Shown: piece by piece, positions 11,516 to 22,910 of the stretch
Numbering within the stretch: the first letter of the stretch is position 1
Layout of the letters: the number at the start of each line of letters is the position of its first letter
DNA from: Isochrysis galbana
Taxonomy: Eukaryota; Haptophyta; Isochrysidales; Isochrysidaceae
DNA: 64,000 bases
Assembly: GCA_018136815.1 (NCBI GenBank)
Contig: CM030944.1
Span: forward strand, 1,943,345 to 2,007,344
Reading direction: 5' to 3'
Notes under the pieces: generated by a model
Database searches by the model: none
The model's input: only the letters and a program-made list of their open reading frames with translations
Told to the model about the DNA's origin: nothing
Translations under genes and position numbers: made by a program

Positions 11516-12259
11516 TTGTCTCCCAGGCACCCCCGTCGCGCGCGCGACGCAGGGGGCGCTGCGGCTGCATCTCCCCTCGCCGTTGCGATCGACGACGCTG
11601 CCGCGGATGTTCTGCGTGAGGGGGGAGGGGCAGGAGACGAGCCTGCCGGGCGGTCCCGGCGTCGAGCAGCCGCTCGCACATCATACACAAGCGGGGGGCG
11701 CGTGACTCCGCAGGAGGACACGAAGGAGCGCGCCCTTAAGGCCATTCTGTGCTGGTACCACCCCGACGCCGACAAGTCGGTGTGGAGAACGAAGGCGGAC
11801 TGGGCGCGGGAGTTCGGCATTGACAGGCCGAGGTTCACCTACTGGGAGGCGCGCATAGGTGAGGAGACAATCGACATGATCAAGCGCGGAGTTGTTCCTC
11901 TTCCGGACCGACCGCCCTCCTCTACAGGTGAGCAGCGCTCGTATGCACGCACATCATCGGTTTCGCCAGCAGCCCGCGTGTTGGGCACGCTGCATGGCTA
12001 CGACCTAGACGCCTTGAAGAAGCAGCTAGAAGCGGGCTGCACGCGCATTGGTGATAAGCGGCCGTATGGTGCAAAGGGCTCGCGAGGAACATATCGGGAA
12101 GGTGTGAAGTGGCGCTGCTGCTGCTGTGGAGATGGTGAAAGGGAGGCTCGCGATGGATGGACGCCGAGCGGCGGAGGTGCTGCATGCCGTGGGGGTGAGC
12201 ATATCATATTGGCCATTGAATGCTGCGGCTCTGGGTGCAAAGGCGGCTGCGGAGGCTGA
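11516..12259 (+). CDS. Hypothetical protein exon(s), unrecognised
   Basis: An open frame of 247 codons. The middle part (about residues 65-120: RALKAILCWYHPDADKS, then KADWAREFGIDRPRF) has ordinary protein composition and could be a small helical or helix-turn-helix-like domain. The reading ends in a Cys/Gly-rich tail that looks non-coding. A possible donor, TCTACAG followed by GTGAGC near 11930, suggests the real exon ends there. I recognise no family. It could also be a relic of a mobile element, since repeats surround it. Confidence 0.35.
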   Translation: MSPRHPRRARDAGGAAAASPLAVAIDDAAADVLREGGGAGDEPAGRSRRRAAARTSYTSGGRVTPQEDTKERALKAILCWYHPDADKSVWRTKADWAREFGIDRPRFTYWEARIGEETIDMIKRGVVPLPDRPPSSTGEQRSYARTSSVSPAARVLGTLHGYDLDALKKQLEAGCTRIGDKRPYGAKGSRGTYREGVKWRCCCCGDGEREARDGWTPSGGGAACRGGEHIILAIECCGSGCKGGCGG

Positions 12260-13056
12260 GAAGAAGGACCCTGCCCAGTTTGTGGTGAGCCCGGCTGCTG
12301 CAGGTAGGAAGTAGGAAGTGCTACCTCCCAGACGACGCACGCAAGCGCTTGTACATTTGGGCCTCAGCGTTGCGGCATATGGGCGTGCGTGTGAACCGCC
12401 CCTTGGTGATAGGCGTTAATCACATTAACAGGTTAAACCCATCACAAGCCGTTACCCCAACGTTATTGGTTATTGGAATACAAGCGGTTTTGCGGTTTTG
12501 GGGGGGCTTCCCTTCCCCCCTCCCCTCCCCCCGCCTTCCGACGCCGGGAGTTGTACCCCCCCCCCGACGCCGACGCGCTCATGGGTAAGCGCGGGGACGG
12601 CTCGGACGGCGGACCGCCGTCGAAGCGCAAGGGGCCAAAATGGCCAGCCGAGCAATTTCTAGCTGCGCCGGCGTCGACCGCAGGGGTGGCGCGTGTGTTC
12701 TCGGCGACGTTCACTACGACTCCGACCCCACCTCCACCTCGTTCAAGGGTTTCTCCATCTCTCGAGACCGCGCCTCCCGCTCTCTCTCCCTCTCCCTCAC
12801 CATGCCTCTGAAGATCGTCGATCGAGGCCGCCCGCCAACACCTCCCCGAGCTTCTCGACGGCCAGCCCCAGCCCCTTCCCCCTCTCCCTGCCGGCAAGAA
12901 ACTCGCCGACACCGCCGACGGCCTCGCCCAAGACGCTCACGTGAACCACTAGCCACCGAGCCGAGGGCTAGAGCGGCTAACTTTTGGCACCGCGACCGGG
13001 CGGGCAGCATCAGCATGGACTTCTTTGTTCATCCACTTCGAATAGTGACAGAGCAC
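12260..13056. other. Intergenic, no supported gene
   Basis: Open frames exist (for example from 12582) but consist largely of Pro, Ser and Arg from C-rich DNA, and no domain is visible. The stretch GTGAACCACTAGCCACCGAG near 12941 recurs in inverted, diverged form near 44130. Confidence 0.45.
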
Positions 13057-13071
13057 AAAGTCAAATCAAGA
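13057..13071. repeat. Left target-site duplication of LINE insertion
   Basis: AAAGTCAAATCAAGA, identical to 15062-15076, flanks the LINE fragment between them. Confidence 0.75.
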
Positions 13072-15061
13072 GAAAAAAAAATCTTAAAAAACTAGCCGCT
13101 ACATGCACGGCGTGGGGCAGATTGCTGGTGCTACTCCTAACTACCCTCCCTTTCCTATCACACCCCTTTCCCCCCCCCCGTTTTCTTTCCTAGCAAATGG
13201 AGGGGGGGAGGCCGCGCGCGCTGCTTCGACCAGGGGCGTGAGATAGAGGGGGTAAGAGTGAGTGGAGTCCTTGTTTGGGTGTGTTTTACCGCCCCCTAAG
13301 GGGTCGGCCCTCTGAAGAAGCCTTCTTCCTAGTTCGGGGGGCTCATGTAATACTTCTGATGCCTAGTTCGGTCGCTATTTGCGCCAGATCGATAGAGATC
13401 TCTAGGTTAAAATCTTTATCTACTGAGTACAGCGGGGAAATCATTCTGCGCAAGTGTTTGTTGCTCGGGGCGTGAAGTCCAAGTCTTTCTCTTTCTCTCT
13501 GAGCTTTAAGGCGTTGGAAGAAGCCTACCTTCGCCTTGACCAGCCAGTGGAATCTCGAGAATACGGCCCTTAGGATGGCTTTCGTCGATCTCGCCTCGGC
13601 GTTGCCGTAGTGCACGTTGTAGAAGTCCGTCAGTATGTATCTCCATGCTAAGATTCCTAGATATCCCGAGGAGGGGTGCGGTCTGTCGACCTGATAGCAG
13701 AACAACCGCTGTGCCGTCACGTGTTGCAATGTGTTTTGCGTTTTGAAGAGTTGCTCGATGTACGTGAAGATTTGTTCCGTCGCGCGACAGCGCGCTAGGT
13801 GTGTGGACGACTCGGGGGCTTCCCCACAGAGGCGGCAGGTTGGGTCGCCAGCGAATCTGTTTGCCGTTGCGATCCGTCTATGAAGTATGTGTTTAAAGTG
13901 TAGGTATGAGTCCCGAGGTGTTAAGAAGTTGTATTTGTATAGTTGAGATATCTGCTTCCACTTCTCTTTTAAGACGGGGAGTCTCTCCTCCCATCGGACG
14001 GTCGCTTTTTGTCGTTTGCTTTTCTTGCCCGCGAGGTAGGCGTTAGTTAGCGCTTTGACATCGCATTCCTCGAGCGTCTTTCGCGTACCTTTCAGCGTGT
14101 ATTCTTGGGGTAGAGGGTAGGCTGTGTCGGCCGGTCCGTCATATGCGCTGCCCCATTTGAGCGGGATCCGCAATTCGGAGGACGGAGGCTGAGGATGAGC
14201 TATATCATAGATATGGGGCTCCCCCATTACATTTAGACGCACTTCGTAGTAAACGCCCCTTTTAAGAAGGTAGTGTCTACCCGTATCGTTCGCTCGTATG
14301 TCTCCCAGGCTATGTGCGTCCGGGTTTTCCGGCGGCTCGAGGCCTTCCTCTTCCCTCACAGGTCGGGGCCCCTTAGCTGTCCCCTTCAACAGTTCTATGT
14401 ATGTGGTGGTGGGTTTCCGTGAGCGCTCCGGCCGCCCATTGTACGATTTTATCCCATGATCTCAGGAAAGGTGTAACCGCCAAATAGTTCCCCCTGTGAC
14501 GGATCCATGCTGAGTCAGGGGGCAAATAGGCAGCGCATTCGTCTTTAGTATAGAAGTTTCCCGTTGCCGGGTTCAGCGTGTTGTGCGTCACCACCGTTTG
14601 TAAGGCCTCCCACTTCGTCTTGTGTGAATGGTGAAGAGCCGGGGGTTTGAGGGCTACGGATCGTGCCATATGGGGGCGCCCCGCGCTCCTTCGTGCGTCA
14701 CGACATTCTTGTCTAGCTTTAGGTTGCGAAAGTTTGTTAGCGCTGCCTTCCAAAAGTTTGGTAAGGAGTTGTTCCCTCCGATGCTATCTGTAAGTCGATG
14801 TACATTGATTGTTGAAAGAACGGCGCCCCTTCCGAGCGGGGTCCTATTGAACCATTGGTCGAGCGCTATTTTCCAGTCCGCCTTTGAGGGCGTAAGGTAC
14901 CGGATAATCCAAATCGCCTGTAGGGCCTTGCTGTGTTCCTTCATCGGCATCAAGCCGATCCCTAGCGTCGGAGCTCCTTCGGAATGACCCACCCTCGGGT
15001 AAGTCGGATGGGTTATCCACCTCCTGCCTTCTTGCGTCGAACCTAGTTCGTCTTTATTCAT
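13072..15061 (-). mobile_element. 5'-truncated non-LTR retrotransposon (LINE), ORF2 C-terminal part
   Basis: Minus-strand frames at 15061-14654, 14753-14373 and 14389-13343 read as one degraded polypeptide of the type found after the reverse transcriptase of LINE ORF2. They include a zinc-knuckle-like CRLCGEAPESSTHLARC of the zf-RVT type (about 13800-13850), preceded by the helical region LYKYNFLTPRDSYLHFKHI. The reading starts exactly at the right target-site duplication, as expected for 5' truncation during insertion. The other end, in coding sense, finishes in a T-rich run (plus strand AGAAAAAAAAATC) next to the left duplication. The reverse-transcriptase domain itself is missing. At least two frame changes (near 14650-14750 and 14380) show it is dead. 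Confidence 0.85.
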
Positions 15062-15076
15062 AAAGTCAAATCAAGA
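15062..15076. repeat. Right target-site duplication of LINE insertion
   Basis: AAAGTCAAATCAAGA, identical to 13057-13071. Confidence 0.75.
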
Positions 15077-16237
15077 AATATACTGCCCTAGTGGCCGAGC
15101 CAATTGCCCTCTCTATCCTCGCGCACCTTGTCGAATATCGGCCTTGGCGCAGAAACCGCGTCGACGTTAACGTACCGAGATGCGCTCGAGTTCGAGTACC
15201 CAACTTCCCACCGCTACCGGGCGCGCTCCTCGCGTGTTTTGGTCGATGTGACTAGTGTGGATGCATCGCCAACAACTAAATCAAACAATGCCATCCTGCC
15301 ACCCACGCCAATCGCCGCCGCCGCCCGGGCGCATTGCATCGTAGTCGGCCGTGTGTGGCGATGAAACGCCGGTGAGACCGCCGACCAGTGTACCCGGACC
15401 ATTTAGTCCGAACACCATCGACAAGGGGGGGCTGACCACCGCCGTGCTCGCTCGCTGGAGCGCGGCGAAGGTCGGCCTGTCAGGCGGGTCGGTCGCCATC
15501 GCTCTGCCTCGGATTCGGATTAGAGCGGGGAGAGAGACGAGGGGAAATCTTCCCCCGGTCCGACGATAAAAATGTGGGCCTCCGGATCAACAACAACAAG
15601 AGTTTTTTTTTCAACCCACTCTCCCCCACCTCTAGCGGAGCTCGTTTCCTCTTTGGAAACGAGTCGCGAGGGCGCACCGGCGGCTAGCGCGGCGCACGGG
15701 TCATCCGCTGCGCCGCCTCGGTGAGGTGCGAGGTAGAACCACCGCCAAGCCGCTTGCTCCCGCTGCCTAAGGGAGGCTAGAGCATGGAGAGCGAGCGGCG
15801 GGGTATCGTCCGAGGCGCCGGAGCGTGCCAAGCCCCATGCCGCCGTCCTCGCCTCTGCCGGTACCGGATGAACGCAAGCTGCCTTAAGAGGTATTCTTAT
15901 CAAATTATGTCAATCACGTGCATAAAAATCATGCAACAGCACAATGAGAGTGAAAAGGCATGGTCATGATAACTTGTTCTCACTGCAATTGGTAGTGTGC
16001 GTAGTGCGCAATGGCCGTGAAGAGGAGGGCGGCCACGACTCCCTGTTTTGTACGCGGGTCTAGCGATGATCGACGTGGAGCGCGGCATTGTGCCGCCACA
16101 AGGTCGTCAACAGGGTGGCTTAAGCTGTCCCACTCGTCGGTGCACTGCATCTATGTATGCCGTGAAGACCGGCCAGAGGGGGGCCGGCCACGAAGCAAGC
16201 CGCGGCCGACCTCCGGCGCACCCTCATTCCATCGGCT
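15077..16237. other. Intergenic, no supported gene
   Basis: Several ORFs of 60-130 codons on both strands, none with a recognisable domain. Open frames on opposite strands overlap each other in GC-rich sequence, so I leave them out. Confidence 0.45.
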
Positions 16238-18082
16238 TCAGAGCTTGCTGGCGCCCATGCCACTCGGGGAATCGTCGGCAGCCCACTGAGCACGGCCATG
16301 CGCGTTCGATGTGCGCGAATCGCCAACATTGGTTTCGGGCGTCGTCGCCTGGCCAATCGTGGGGGCGGCCGTCGCAACGCCAGCGCTTGGCTTGAAGGGC
16401 GCGGCATGCTTCTCCTCCATCTCGGGAGCGACCGGGCCGGAAGGTCCACTCAGCCTGCTCGGCGACGGGGTCTTCATGAGCGCTTGCGTCTTGCGCAGCA
16501 TCATCTCCTTGCGGAGTCGAAGCTCCTCCACCTGCGCCTCCGCCTTGTCCAGCGCGTGATCGAGGTCCCTCAGGGCGGAGGTGCCCCCTCCGACGACAAT
16601 TTGGTGCGGCGTGTTATGGGAGGGCTGCACATGCCTCGTGGCATCCCTGCTAGAGATCAGCCGGCTCGCCGAACCGTCAGCGCCGCCCTTGCCGCTCGGG
16701 CTCAGCCGGATCGGCGGCAGCTTTGGAGGCAGCTTCTTAGGCGGCGGCTTTGCCGGCAAGTCGACGCCTTTGGCCTTGGTACCCTCCTGCCCGGTGGCCA
16801 CACCCTGATGGGACGGCATAACGTTGCCGGCGTCATTTGAGAGTGTCCCCTGATCCTTGGCCTCCGCCGCATGCTCACTCTTCGCCCGAGCTGCCTCTTT
16901 GCCTACCCAATCCTGTCGATCCACATGTTTTTCATTCGTGGCAGCGTGCACGCTACCGGCATGTGAAGAGGGTGCTGCCGCCCCAATCGGCGCCGTCTGG
17001 GCGTGCAGTGCGATGCTGCGCTCAACGAGCCCCAAGCCTCCCTGAACAATAGCTGATACGGATGGTGGGACCGGGTGCTGGGCGTGTGACACAAAGATGG
17101 ACAGACCAACAAGGATGAGTAGTGGCGGAAGGACCGTGAGTGCGTACCACATCACGGACCGCTGCTCCACGGAGGCGCGGGGGCCGGGAAGACCCCGCGC
17201 GCCGAGGCGGACGGCGGGGCGCGCGCGCACACGTCGCGCGAAGTTGCACCTCATCTCTTTCTCCACCTCCAGCCGCCTCGCCTTTATCCTGGAAATGGTG
17301 GTCAGCGGTAAGCAAGCGCGTGTGAGAAAAAGAGCAGGTAGCATGATAGAACGGGCACGGTGGGAGTGCGCCCCCTGGCCATGGGAGCGCAGCTGAGCGG
17401 ATGACCAGTAAGAAGTCTGTTGCGTGGAGCAGCACGGGAAGAAGTGAGGGTGGGGAGCAAGGCATGCAGGGCTGGGAGTGGGGAGAAGAGAGAAGCGCTC
17501 AACTCGCTCCACTCCTCCCTCCCCCCCTCGCCCTCTCCAAGATGGCGAGGAGATAGGAGAGCTATCGAGCAAGAGGAAGCGAGCCTTCCCTTCATAGCCC
17601 CTTCAACCCTCACTCGCCCTCCCCCCCTGCGTTCCTCGCCTCCTCCCCATTCAGCTCGCTCCCTGATTCCATGCCCGCCCGTCTGCCTCCCGTCATGCCT
17701 CCCCGCGTCCCTCTCTCCCTACCCTCCCCCGCCCTGCCCTCCTCCCTGCCTCCACGCACACCCTCGCATGCGCCCCTCCCTCCGCTCCCCCCCCCTCCCC
17801 CCCCCCAGTTGCCACTCACTCCTCCGGGAAGAGCGCTCCAATGACCTGCGCGAGCACGTAGTTGACGGCAGCCGGCGCGCGGCCCCTCAGCCGCTCCCTG
17901 CACACAGCACACGCACGAGCGGCGCCCCATCGCGAGGCACAGTGGGCACAGAAGGTGTGACCGCAGCTTAGAGTCACTGGGGAGAGGAGGAGGTGCAGGC
18001 AGATGGGGCAGCTCAGGTCTTCGGCACGAACGGCAGAGCGTGAGAGAGAACCCGCGCTCGCTTCCGTAGGCATGAGGACCAA
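16238..18082 (-). CDS. RING finger protein with transmembrane helix and coiled coil (putative E3 ubiquitin ligase)
   Basis: Two exons, 18082-17820 and 17288-16238, encode 437 residues. Exon 1 has a C3HC4 RING: CPICLHLLLSP, then CGHTFCAHC and CAVC (about residues 25-65), followed by VNYVLAQVIGALFPEE, the helix that commonly follows RING domains. A GTGAGT donor and a TTTCCAG acceptor join FPEE to IKARRLEVEKE in frame. Then come a basic stretch, a hydrophobic segment WYALTVLPPLLILVGLSIFV that should be one membrane helix, a long Pro/Ala/Lys-rich region, and a short coiled coil (DLDHALDKAEAQVEEL, then RLRKEM). The RING would recruit an E2 enzyme; the membrane helix implies an organelle or endomembrane location. 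The 531-bp intron is C/T simple sequence. Target and compartment are not visible. Confidence 0.75.
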
Positions 18083-19343
<1,261 letters not shown>

Positions 19344-20250
19344 ATGTTGGTCGGCTTCAAGTACCAGCCCGTCAGCCTCAGCTCGCTCGAGAAGGGAGGC
19401 GAGGTGGAAGTGGCGCGCGCGTACGGACCGGCCGAGTCGGTCGGCTTGCGCCCTCGCGCGGCTCTTCTCGTCGGGCTGCTCATATTCCAAAGCTGTAGCT
19501 CTTTCATCTTGACCTCCTACTCAGAGCTGCTGCAGCGCCACCCGGTGATCGTTGCCTTCCTCACGATGCTGGTGGGCGCGGGCGGAAACGCCGGCAACCA
19601 GGCAGCCGTGTTAGTGATACGAGGCCTCGCGCTCGGCGAGATCACGCCGAGCACCAGCCGGGCCTACCTGTGGGATGAGGCCAAGATGTCTGTCAAGCTC
19701 GCATTGGTGTTGGTGAGTGTCGGGTTCGTGCGGGTGCTGCTCTTCCAGTACCCCCTCGCCGACGCCGTGGCCATCTCAGCCTCGCTCGCCGCGATCGTCA
19801 TGTGCTCCATCGTTGCGGGCGCCTGCCTGCCGCTCCTGCTGCAGCGAGCCGGGTTGGATCCTGCCCACGCCGGTGCCACCATCCAGGTGCTCATGGATTT
19901 GTTTGGCGTTGCTATTACCTGTGCTGTGTGCTCTGCGCTCCTCACCGAGCGCGGGCACTCGCAGGCTGGGGGGGTCTTGGTCGCCGCCGCGCAAGTGGCA
20001 GGGGCCGATTCCGCCGAGGTGAGATGAGAGTCGCGCCTCGCCAGAGGGCCGTTTGCCCGTTGGGTGCTTCCGCGTTGGCTCCATGCAGCGAGCCAACAGG
20101 TAGATGTAGTAAGTGTTGCCTGAGAGGTTTGGTCCATTGATGCTTCATTTGTATCGATTGGTCCGCGTGCAGCACATCATCACGACTGATCTTGATGAGC
20201 AGCGATCGGCGGTGTCCCAACGCATCGAAGCCGTCAGCACGCGCACCTAA
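19344..20250 (+). CDS. MgtE/SLC41-type magnesium transporter, single membrane domain
   Basis: Two exons, 19344-20018 and 20173-20250, would give 250 residues from the first methionine. The protein matches the membrane domain of MgtE/SLC41 Mg2+ channels and transporters: LIFQSCSSFILTSYSELL, then FLTMLVGAGGNAGNQAAV (the pore-lining segment) and IRGLALGE, then a second block with AGLDPAHAGATIQVLMDLFG. About five membrane helices are predicted by eye. The cytosolic N and CBS domains of bacterial MgtE are absent, and there is only one copy of the domain, whereas animal SLC41A proteins have two. A GTGAGA donor after DSAE and a GCGTGCAG acceptor add a hydrophilic 25-residue tail (HIITTDLDEQ...). An upstream exon is possible, because the first residues (LVGFKYQPV) are already soluble-domain-like. 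Confidence 0.8.
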
Positions 20251-21218
20251 TTGCTTATTGTACTACCTAATACTACTATTGTTGTGCACCCGTGCTGGGT
20301 AGCGCAACGCGCAATGCTGTTTCTAACTGTGGTGGCGCAAGCAGCGGGTCAAGGGCGTGCGTGTAGGAGGTGCTCCACCCCACCCCCCTTCAGGTTTGTG
20401 AGGCTACCCCTCTGCCCCCAGCCCCAACATTGTCAGGGCAAGGCTGATCTCACTTTTGGAGATTGCCTACCCGTATCCGTATTCCCAAAGGCCAAAATTT
20501 TCTTATTCTACTCCAGACAACCCAGGCGAGGGGCAAAGCAGGCGACAAGGTAAGCGACAAAGTAGGCGAGGGTGCAGAAGGTGGAAGGGCATAGAAGCGT
20601 GCAGACGAAAGCGAGATTCTCCAACGGTGCCTAGCCTACAAGGAGGGGGGGCATGGGCATGCGGCATGCGGAAAGCATCGTAGACGACTACACGACTTCT
20701 AAAACAAATAGGTCGATCGCGGATGCGTCAGTGCGATGGGCCCCCCGTAGCAAGCAGTAGTAGCTAGAATGCCTTCAGACGACTTTTGGACGGTGGCGGA
20801 CGGCGGGGGCTTGTCGGCGGACCGCCCGCCCGCAAGGCCGGTGGTGTGTGGTGTTGGAGAGGAGCGGGAGTGGGGCAGTGGCGGCGAGGGGGGCGGGGCG
20901 GGAGCGGTGCGCGGGCCATCGACCCCTATCCCTATCGTTCTTACGAGCTAGCTGTCTTCGTTTAGATTCAAGCTGCATTTCTTTTGATGAGTGCCGCAAC
21001 AAAAGTAAGCATTCGTTCTGCGTACCCGCGCCGTATCACACAACTCGGGCGGAAAGGCACATGGCAAGAGGCGAGGGAAGCGAATGGCGGCGGCGGCGGT
21101 AGCAGGTCAATCCTCGGATCCCTTGGCTCCCCTCTCCCCACTGTACGCCAAGTACCCGAGGTGGTTGGTATACATTGCTCGCCACATTAGGTCCGCTTGG
21201 CTGATTTTTGCTACGGCT
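20251..21218. other. Intergenic, no supported gene
   Basis: Separates the convergent MgtE-like and FAD-oxidoreductase genes. Short ORFs only. Confidence 0.5.
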
Positions 21219-22910
21219 TCATAGCATCGTCTTGGGTCCACTCAGAAGAGAGGCTTCGGACCTGCCGAGTGCAACCTTCTCGGGCCCGACACCCTTCGCG
21301 GCACCCTCACAAGGTGGGTGCAAATCGTACATCTGCGCAAACTTGACGCAGCCCCCATCGAGGACGTGGAGCGGGTCGTAGGTCTCGCGCAGTCTCACCA
21401 GTTCGCAGCGTTGCTCTGCGGATAGCGAGTCGCAAAAGACGGGATGGGGTCGGAACGCCTTGCCGGGGTGGAAGAGCAGTTTGATACCAACAGCGTACAC
21501 AGCATCGAGCAGGGAAGTGATCCACCGCTCATGTGCCGAGAAGAGTCCGCAGAAGCCGCTGACGCCGCCAAACTCGATGCAGACGGCGTCCGAGTTTGCG
21601 TTGGCGGCGATCAGGCCGCCACCACGCGGGAGGTAGCGGACGCCAATCATGAATGGAGGCGCCTCATCAATGAGCGGAGCTGCCAACTCGACAAACTTGG
21701 GCCAGTCAGCTAGCTGAACAAAGAGCGACACGTCGGACCCATCCATGTGCACCGTCTCCCCCGTCATCGCCACACGGCCCTTGGCCACGGGGTACATGCG
21801 ACCCCACACCCATGAGTGCGCCTGATAGAGCGAGAGCGACGTGCCCTCCTGCACTGCGTCCGCCTGGAGCGAGGCTTCCATCCAGTTGACAATGCTGCGG
21901 TCCCACGCCAGCCCTGGCTTGCGATTCGCACCGTTCGTGAAGGCGGCCGTGCACACACGCAAGGCGGGCGCACACGCACAGCATGGGAAGAAGAGGAGCC
22001 ACGGCATGCAGTCGTACAAATCAGGCATACAACACAGGCACTTAGAGTCATCGCCACGCTGCTGCAACACCGTGCTCGCCACTGCCGGCGCGGCGTTGGC
22101 ATCCTTCGCCTCGGGGCAGACGCGCACAGTGAAGCGGCCCTCGGCTGGGTTTATCATGATCATCGTGCAAGGCTCGGCGACGCGGTGGAGCAGCTCGGCG
22201 ATGGTGGCCGTACCGAAGAGTGAGTGCGGGCGCAGCCGCCCGCGCTCCGAGTGTACGTCGTACTTGACTGGCTTGCGCAGCCGAAGCTCGACCGTCACGA
22301 TGACACCAGTGATGCCAACGGTGCCGAAGACCGATTCGAAGAGGTCGGAGTGGTGCTCACGCGACACCCTGACGATGGTAGCTCGCCCGTCGACAAACAG
22401 GGCGAGCCGGACCGACTCAACCCACTCGTATGCGGTGGGCGTGTGCGAGTGATGCACATTGGTCGCGAGGAAGCCGGCGAATGTCTGGCTCTCGCTCGGC
22501 GTGAAGCAGAAGCCCTTGGCCGGCCACTCGACGTCCAGCCGCTCGCGTTCGCAGTAAAAGAGGAAGTCGCAGATGGAGACGCCGCCGGCGACGGTCGCGC
22601 GCATCGCGTCAGCATCGACAGCCATCGACGTTGACATCTCACCCGTGAAGACCACGTTGTCCGCGCCATGCTCCGCCTGGAGAATGCGGTTCCAGCTCCA
22701 GCCCGAGCCGATGACGCGCAGCGCCCGTCTCGTTGCGGCGCATCCGTCCAGATGCGCCACGAGCTCTGCCTCGCTGCTGACGCAGACAAAGTCGGAGAGT
22801 CTGCCTCCCTTTGGCTTCTTCTCGCGAGGCAGGATGGCGCCTGGGTGACGAGAGTGAGGCCGGTAGAGATCGGACGGTCCAACGGAGTAGAGAGAACGCA
22901 GACGTTGCAT
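21219..22910 (-). CDS. FAD-linked oxidoreductase, sugar-1,4-lactone oxidase (VAO/PCMH) family
   Basis: A single exon of 563 residues from the methionine MQRLRSLYS at 22910; the open frame continues upstream only through GA repeat. N-terminal PCMH-type FAD-binding fold: RVIGSGWSWNRI, then MRATVAGGVSICDF, then SESQTFAGFLATNVHHSHT and GTVGITGVIVTVELRL. The C-terminal part, with HPGKAF and ETYDPLHVLDGGCVKFAQ (YDPxxxF-like end), resembles D-arabinono/L-gulono/galactono-lactone oxidases, which act in ascorbate or erythroascorbate synthesis. The position that holds the FAD-linked His in L-gulonolactone oxidase (GxGHS) is Trp here (GSGWS), so FAD is probably bound non-covalently, as in plant galactonolactone dehydrogenase. 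A Cys-rich insert (CLCCMP...FFPCCACAP) in the middle is unusual. The substrate is inferred only to family level. Confidence 0.8.
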   Translation of the reverse strand: MQRLRSLYSVGPSDLYRPHSRHPGAILPREKKPKGGRLSDFVCVSSEAELVAHLDGCAATRRALRVIGSGWSWNRILQAEHGADNVVFTGEMSTSMAVDADAMRATVAGGVSICDFLFYCERERLDVEWPAKGFCFTPSESQTFAGFLATNVHHSHTPTAYEWVESVRLALFVDGRATIVRVSREHHSDLFESVFGTVGITGVIVTVELRLRKPVKYDVHSERGRLRPHSLFGTATIAELLHRVAEPCTMIMINPAEGRFTVRVCPEAKDANAAPAVASTVLQQRGDDSKCLCCMPDLYDCMPWLLFFPCCACAPALRVCTAAFTNGANRKPGLAWDRSIVNWMEASLQADAVQEGTSLSLYQAHSWVWGRMYPVAKGRVAMTGETVHMDGSDVSLFVQLADWPKFVELAAPLIDEAPPFMIGVRYLPRGGGLIAANANSDAVCIEFGGVSGFCGLFSAHERWITSLLDAVYAVGIKLLFHPGKAFRPHPVFCDSLSAEQRCELVRLRETYDPLHVLDGGCVKFAQMYDLHPPCEGAAKGVGPEKVALGRSEASLLSGPKTML

